Positions 61,823-64,000 of a stretch of DNA of 64,000 nucleotides are shown piece by piece (within the stretch, counting starts at the first letter, position 1; every line of letters begins with the position of its first letter). The position numbers and the translations under genes are program-made. This DNA is from an uncultured Sulfolobales archaeon (GTDB lineage: Archaea; Thermoproteota; Thermoprotei_A; Sulfolobales; Desulfurococcaceae), in contig CALIML010000001.1 in the NCBI GenBank assembly GCA_938045475.1, positions 87,662 to 151,661 of the forward strand. The letters are read 5' to 3'. Below the pieces are notes generated by a model. It searched no databases and was not told where the DNA came from. It saw only the letters and a list, made by a program, of their open reading frames with translations.

Positions 61823-61905
61823 TTTTACTTACCTCCTTAAGCTAGTGTTCTGAAGTGAAGTGTACTCCCTAATAATGTTTTCCCTCAGCGCATAGAGAGT
61901 AATTA

Positions 61906-61913
61906 TTTTTAAA
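61906..61913 (+). promoter_or_regulatory. TATA box of the Glu/Trp mini-gene
   Basis: TTTTTAAA at 61906-61913 precedes ATG 61960 by 46 bases. It would place transcription start near 61938 and give a leader of about 20 bases that holds the GGTGA ribosome site at 61949-61953. It lies between the divergent TFS-like gene and the mini-gene. Confidence 0.5.
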
Positions 61914-61959
61914 CCCGGGAGATTCAGAGTTGTAGTGAATGACTATTAGGTGAACGAAC

Positions 61960-62040
61960 ATGATGTTGCGGTATGAAGAGGAAGAGTGGTGGGAGGAAGA
62001 GGAAGAAGAGGAGTGGTGGGAAGAAGAGGAAGAGTGGTAG
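61960..62040 (+). CDS. 26-residue Glu/Trp repeat mini-protein
   Basis: A very short frame encodes MMLRYEEEEW followed by W, seven Glu, two Trp, five Glu and a final Trp. After residue 5 the peptide is only Glu and Trp, in the repeating pattern WW-E5/7-WW. ATG 61960 has AGGTGA seven bases upstream and a TATA box at 61906, so expression is plausible. It ends two bases before the convergent Cgi121-like gene stop. No family is known to me; a chance purine-rich tract is the alternative, but Trp codons placed in phase at regular intervals argue for coding. Confidence 0.55.
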   Translation: MMLRYEEEEWWEEEEEEEWWEEEEEW

Positions 62041-62042
62041 TG

Positions 62043-62588
62043 CTATAGCTCCTGTAAGTATGCTTTACTGATGGTAGTTAGAAGGTTTTTTACGAGAACA
62101 GCACGCTCTTCTGAAGACAGTTCTTCACGCTTCCCATAGCGGCAAATAGCGTGCTTTGAGCATATGTGGAGAACCCTACTGCTTAATTCAGCGTAAGCTT
62201 CTTGGCTTGCAACTATGATTACGCTGACTTCATTGCTTAAGTGGGAATTTAAAAGATCTATGACTTCACTCACCTGCCTTCTTGCATAAAGTATTTTGAG
62301 GAGGAGCAATGCCGGATTACGTATCTTCCTTACGTGCCTCAACTCCCTTAATGCATAGAGGCTGGCTACAATAACTGCCTCCAGCGGTGGCGTAAGGCTC
62401 TGCGGAACTAGCGCCACTATAGTTGAGTCAGTGACTAAACTATTTACCTCGTTAAGTAGCTCGCTGAATACAGTGTTGGAGGATAGTTCGCAAGACATTA
62501 TTGAAACAACTATTCCTTCTTCATTTAAGTTAATGAATGCAGTGCTTGCATCTAGTGGAGAGGAGGCTAGTTTAGGTAGGCTATTCAT
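62043..62588 (-). CDS. KEOPS complex subunit Cgi121-like protein
   Basis: A 181-residue protein resembling Cgi121/TPRKB, the KEOPS subunit that binds tRNA for t6A37 formation. The matching part is FINLNEEGIVVSIMSCELSS, then IVALVPQSLTPPLEAVIVAS, and RNPALLLLKILYARRQVSEV, where archaeal Cgi121 proteins have the helix pattern ending in gRQI-x-x-AI. The C-terminal part is a plain alpha/beta stretch with a cysteine pair. ATG 62588 lies 19 bases after the S17e stop on the same strand, so they are cotranscribed. The assignment rests on pattern only. Confidence 0.6.
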   Translation of the reverse strand: MNSLPKLASSPLDASTAFINLNEEGIVVSIMSCELSSNTVFSELLNEVNSLVTDSTIVALVPQSLTPPLEAVIVASLYALRELRHVRKIRNPALLLLKILYARRQVSEVIDLLNSHLSNEVSVIIVASQEAYAELSSRVLHICSKHAICRYGKREELSSEERAVLVKNLLTTISKAYLQEL

Positions 62589-62607
62589 TAGAGCCCGCCA
62601 AAAATGC

Positions 62608-62823
62608 TTACTCCTCTGCTTGTTTAACTACAGATCTCTTAGATAGTTTAACTAGCCTAGTTACGTAGCCAGCTACTTTGTTTCTAACTCTCTTCGAATA
62701 TGAATTCATTATTTCCTTTAATACTTCCTTGTTATGCCGGAAGTCTTCACTAAATATTTCAGGGTGCTTTGCAAATAGATCCTTTGCAGTTTTCTTAACT
62801 AGCTTCGTCCTAACTTTACCCAT
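62608..62823 (-). CDS. rps17e: Ribosomal protein S17e
   Basis: A 71-residue basic ribosomal protein of archaea and eukaryotes. MGKVRTKLVKKTAKDLFAKH, then EDFRHNKEVLKEIM and VRNKVAGYVTRLVKLSKR show the typical length and N-terminus. ATG 62823 follows GGGGG about seven bases upstream. It is divergent from the thermosome gene. Confidence 0.95.
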   Translation of the reverse strand: MGKVRTKLVKKTAKDLFAKHPEIFSEDFRHNKEVLKEIMNSYSKRVRNKVAGYVTRLVKLSKRSVVKQAEE

Positions 62824-62952
62824 CTAGATGCCCCCAGCGATTCATGCTTTAATGACGCTCTATGTATTAAATTATTGGCCTCTTTTAAAGCTTTATGTCC
62901 TAAGAGACTTAGATGTTGAGATCGCTGTTAAAGCGCCCTATTTTAATGAAAG

Positions 62953-62960
62953 TTTATATA
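62953..62960 (+). promoter_or_regulatory. TATA box of the thermosome gene
   Basis: TTTATATA at 62953-62960 lies 53 bases before the thermosome ATG, with purine-rich GAAAG on its 5' side as the BRE. The leader includes AGGGTG, the ribosome site, eight bases before the ATG. Confidence 0.7.
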
Positions 62961-63013
62961 GAACCCCTTCTATGGAGAGTTATGTGGTAAGACATTTACG
63001 CAGGGTGTTCCAT

Positions 63014-64000
63014 ATGGCGGCTACTGTTGGAGCTACAACTGAGCCTACTGGCATACCTGTACTAATATTAAAGGAAGGTACTCAGAGGACTGCTGGCAGA
63101 GATGCGTTAAGGAATAATATAATGGCTGTAAGAGCTATTGCGGAGACTCTTAGGACTACTTACGGCCCTAAGGGCATGGATAAAATGCTCGTAGACGCTC
63201 TTGGCGACGTGACTATAACTAACGATGGAGCGACCATTCTTGATAAAATGGATGTACAGCATCCAGCTGCAAAAATGCTTGTCCAAATAGCTAAGGGGCA
63301 GGATGAAGAAGTAGGTGATGGAACTAAGACGGCTGTAATATTCGCTGGAGAACTATTGAGGAATGCTGAGGAGCTCTTAGCTAAAGAAGTTCATCCAACA
63401 GTTATTGTAAGCGGCTTCAGGAAAGCCCTTGAGGAAGCCGTTAGAGTTATACAAGATCTTTCTGAACCAATAAACATAAATGATGAAGAGGCTTTGAAGA
63501 AAGTTGCTGTGACTGCACTTACGAGTAAGGCCGTTCATGGAGCTAGAGAGCATTTTGCAGAAATAGCTGTGAAAGCAATAAAGCAAGTAGCTGAAGAAAG
63601 AGCTGGCAAGTACTACGTAGATCTAGACAATGTCCAAATAATAAAGAAACACGGCGGAAGCCTTCTAGACACTCAGCTTGTCTACGGCATTGTCCTTGAT
63701 AAGGAAGTGGTTCATCCAGGTATGCCTAGGAGAGTTGAGAAAGCGAGAATAGCGCTACTAGACGCACCACTAGAAGTAGAAAAACCAGAGATAGATGCTG
63801 AGATCAGAATATCTAGCCCTGAACAAATGAGGGGCTTCTTACAGGAGGAAGAGGAAATACTTAAGGACATGGTTGACAGGATTGCCAGCGTTGGCGCTAG
63901 CGTAGTTATATGCCAGAAGGGTATTGATGAAGTAGCGCAGCACTTCCTAGCTAAGAAAGGAATACTTGCAGTAAGGAGAGTGAAGAGAAGCGACATGGAG
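63014..64000 (+). CDS. Thermosome subunit (group II chaperonin), cut by right edge
   Basis: The first 329 residues of about 550 are inside the window. It has the equatorial nucleotide-binding motifs [16 protein letters not shown] (about 47-62), [11 protein letters not shown] (about 67-77) and GDGTKTAVI (about 99-107), followed by intermediate and apical parts ([21 protein letters not shown]). The protein folds cytosolic proteins in a double-ring complex. ATG 63014 is preceded by AGGGTG. The start [20 protein letters not shown] is usual for crenarchaeal alpha/beta subunits; which paralogue this is cannot be told. Confidence 0.96.
   Translation, partial: MAATVGATTEPTGIPVLILKEGTQRTAGRDALRNNIMAVRAIAETLRTTYGPKGMDKMLVDALGDVTITNDGATILDKMDVQHPAAKMLVQIAKGQDEEVGDGTKTAVIFAGELLRNAEELLAKEVHPTVIVSGFRKALEEAVRVIQDLSEPININDEEALKKVAVTALTSKAVHGAREHFAEIAVKAIKQVAEERAGKYYVDLDNVQIIKKHGGSLLDTQLVYGIVLDKEVVHPGMPRRVEKARIALLDAPLEVEKPEIDAEIRISSPEQMRGFLQEEEEILKDMVDRIASVGASVVICQKGIDEVAQHFLAKKGILAVRRVKRSDME

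Noticed and set aside
1..64000. CRISPR arrays, rRNA genes and cas genes
   Set aside because: No regularly spaced direct repeats, no rRNA-like sequence and no Cas motifs were seen in the window.

Overview
The window looks like a chromosomal segment of a thermophilic archaeon of the Thermoproteota (crenarchaeal lineage). The information-processing genes are archaeal: PCNA, transcription factor E, MBF1, aTrm56, a TFS-like zinc ribbon, proteasome-activating nucleotidase (PAN), ribosomal protein S17e, a thermosome subunit, and archaeal-type AsnRS, ArgRS and ThrRS. Promoters are TATA-like (TTTTTAAA, TTTATATA, CTTAAATA). Many genes start at GTG or TTG behind GGTG/GGAGG Shine-Dalgarno sequences. I cannot place it below phylum level, because no rRNA gene is present.

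Layout. 1-4.45 kb: AsnRS, a 5-formyltetrahydrofolate cyclo-ligase-like protein, an AIM24-like protein, PCNA and a flavin reductase. 4.6-7.2 kb: an ABC-2 exporter (one ATPase, two permeases), the second permease apparently starting at an ATT codon. 7.3-10.6 kb: a PPC/DUF296 protein, an Ntn-type glutamine amidotransferase, carbamate kinase and an EamA transporter. 10.65-13.35 kb: a PadR regulator with an aldo/keto reductase, divergent from a MATE efflux pump across a near-ideal operator palindrome. 13.3-20.4 kb: a type IV pilus or Tad-like locus (pilin, PilT/TadA-type ATPase, two T2SSF membrane proteins, unknown partners) divergent from a tandem KaiC-like ATPase. 20.6-25.1 kb: small conserved unknowns, a phosphoglucosamine/phosphomannomutase, a Trm112-like zinc protein, a transposon relic and a HEPN/MNT pair.

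25.5-30.9 kb: a complete oligopeptide-type ABC importer. 31.3-38.2 kb: a xylose-isomerase-like TIM barrel, RNase HII, a dead TnpB fragment, an amidohydrolase-like protein without metal ligands, uridine phosphorylase plus a PfkB kinase (pyrimidine nucleoside salvage), and ArgRS. 38.4-47.1 kb: a HIT hydrolase and an amino-sugar locus (NanE epimerase, BadF-type sugar kinase, MalEFGK-type importer with a Tat-signal binding protein, neutral-ceramidase-like hydrolase). 47.1-49.6 kb: a degraded, gene-poor island with two overlapping small membrane-protein genes. 49.6-54.6 kb: ThrRS, a phosphoesterase, an orphan Fe-S protein, a DUF998 protein, tRNA-Gly(GCC) and tRNA-Glu(TTC).

54.6-57.3 kb holds a probable restriction-modification pair: a C5-cytosine methyltransferase facing an unrecognised protein with a PD-ExK-like motif, with a SPOUT-like gene between them. 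57.3-64 kb holds the MBF1-HflX-aTrm56-TFE operon, PAN, a one-ribbon TFS-like protein, a 26-residue Glu/Trp mini-gene with its own promoter and ribosome site, a Cgi121-like KEOPS subunit, S17e and a thermosome gene cut by the right edge.

Several intergenic gaps contain strong inverted repeats that could be structured RNAs or remains of IS605/TnpB elements. The items I find most worth a second look are the Glu/Trp mini-gene, the restriction-modification pair, the amidohydrolase homologue that has lost its metal site, the pilus locus with its KaiC-like neighbour, and these RNA-like structures.
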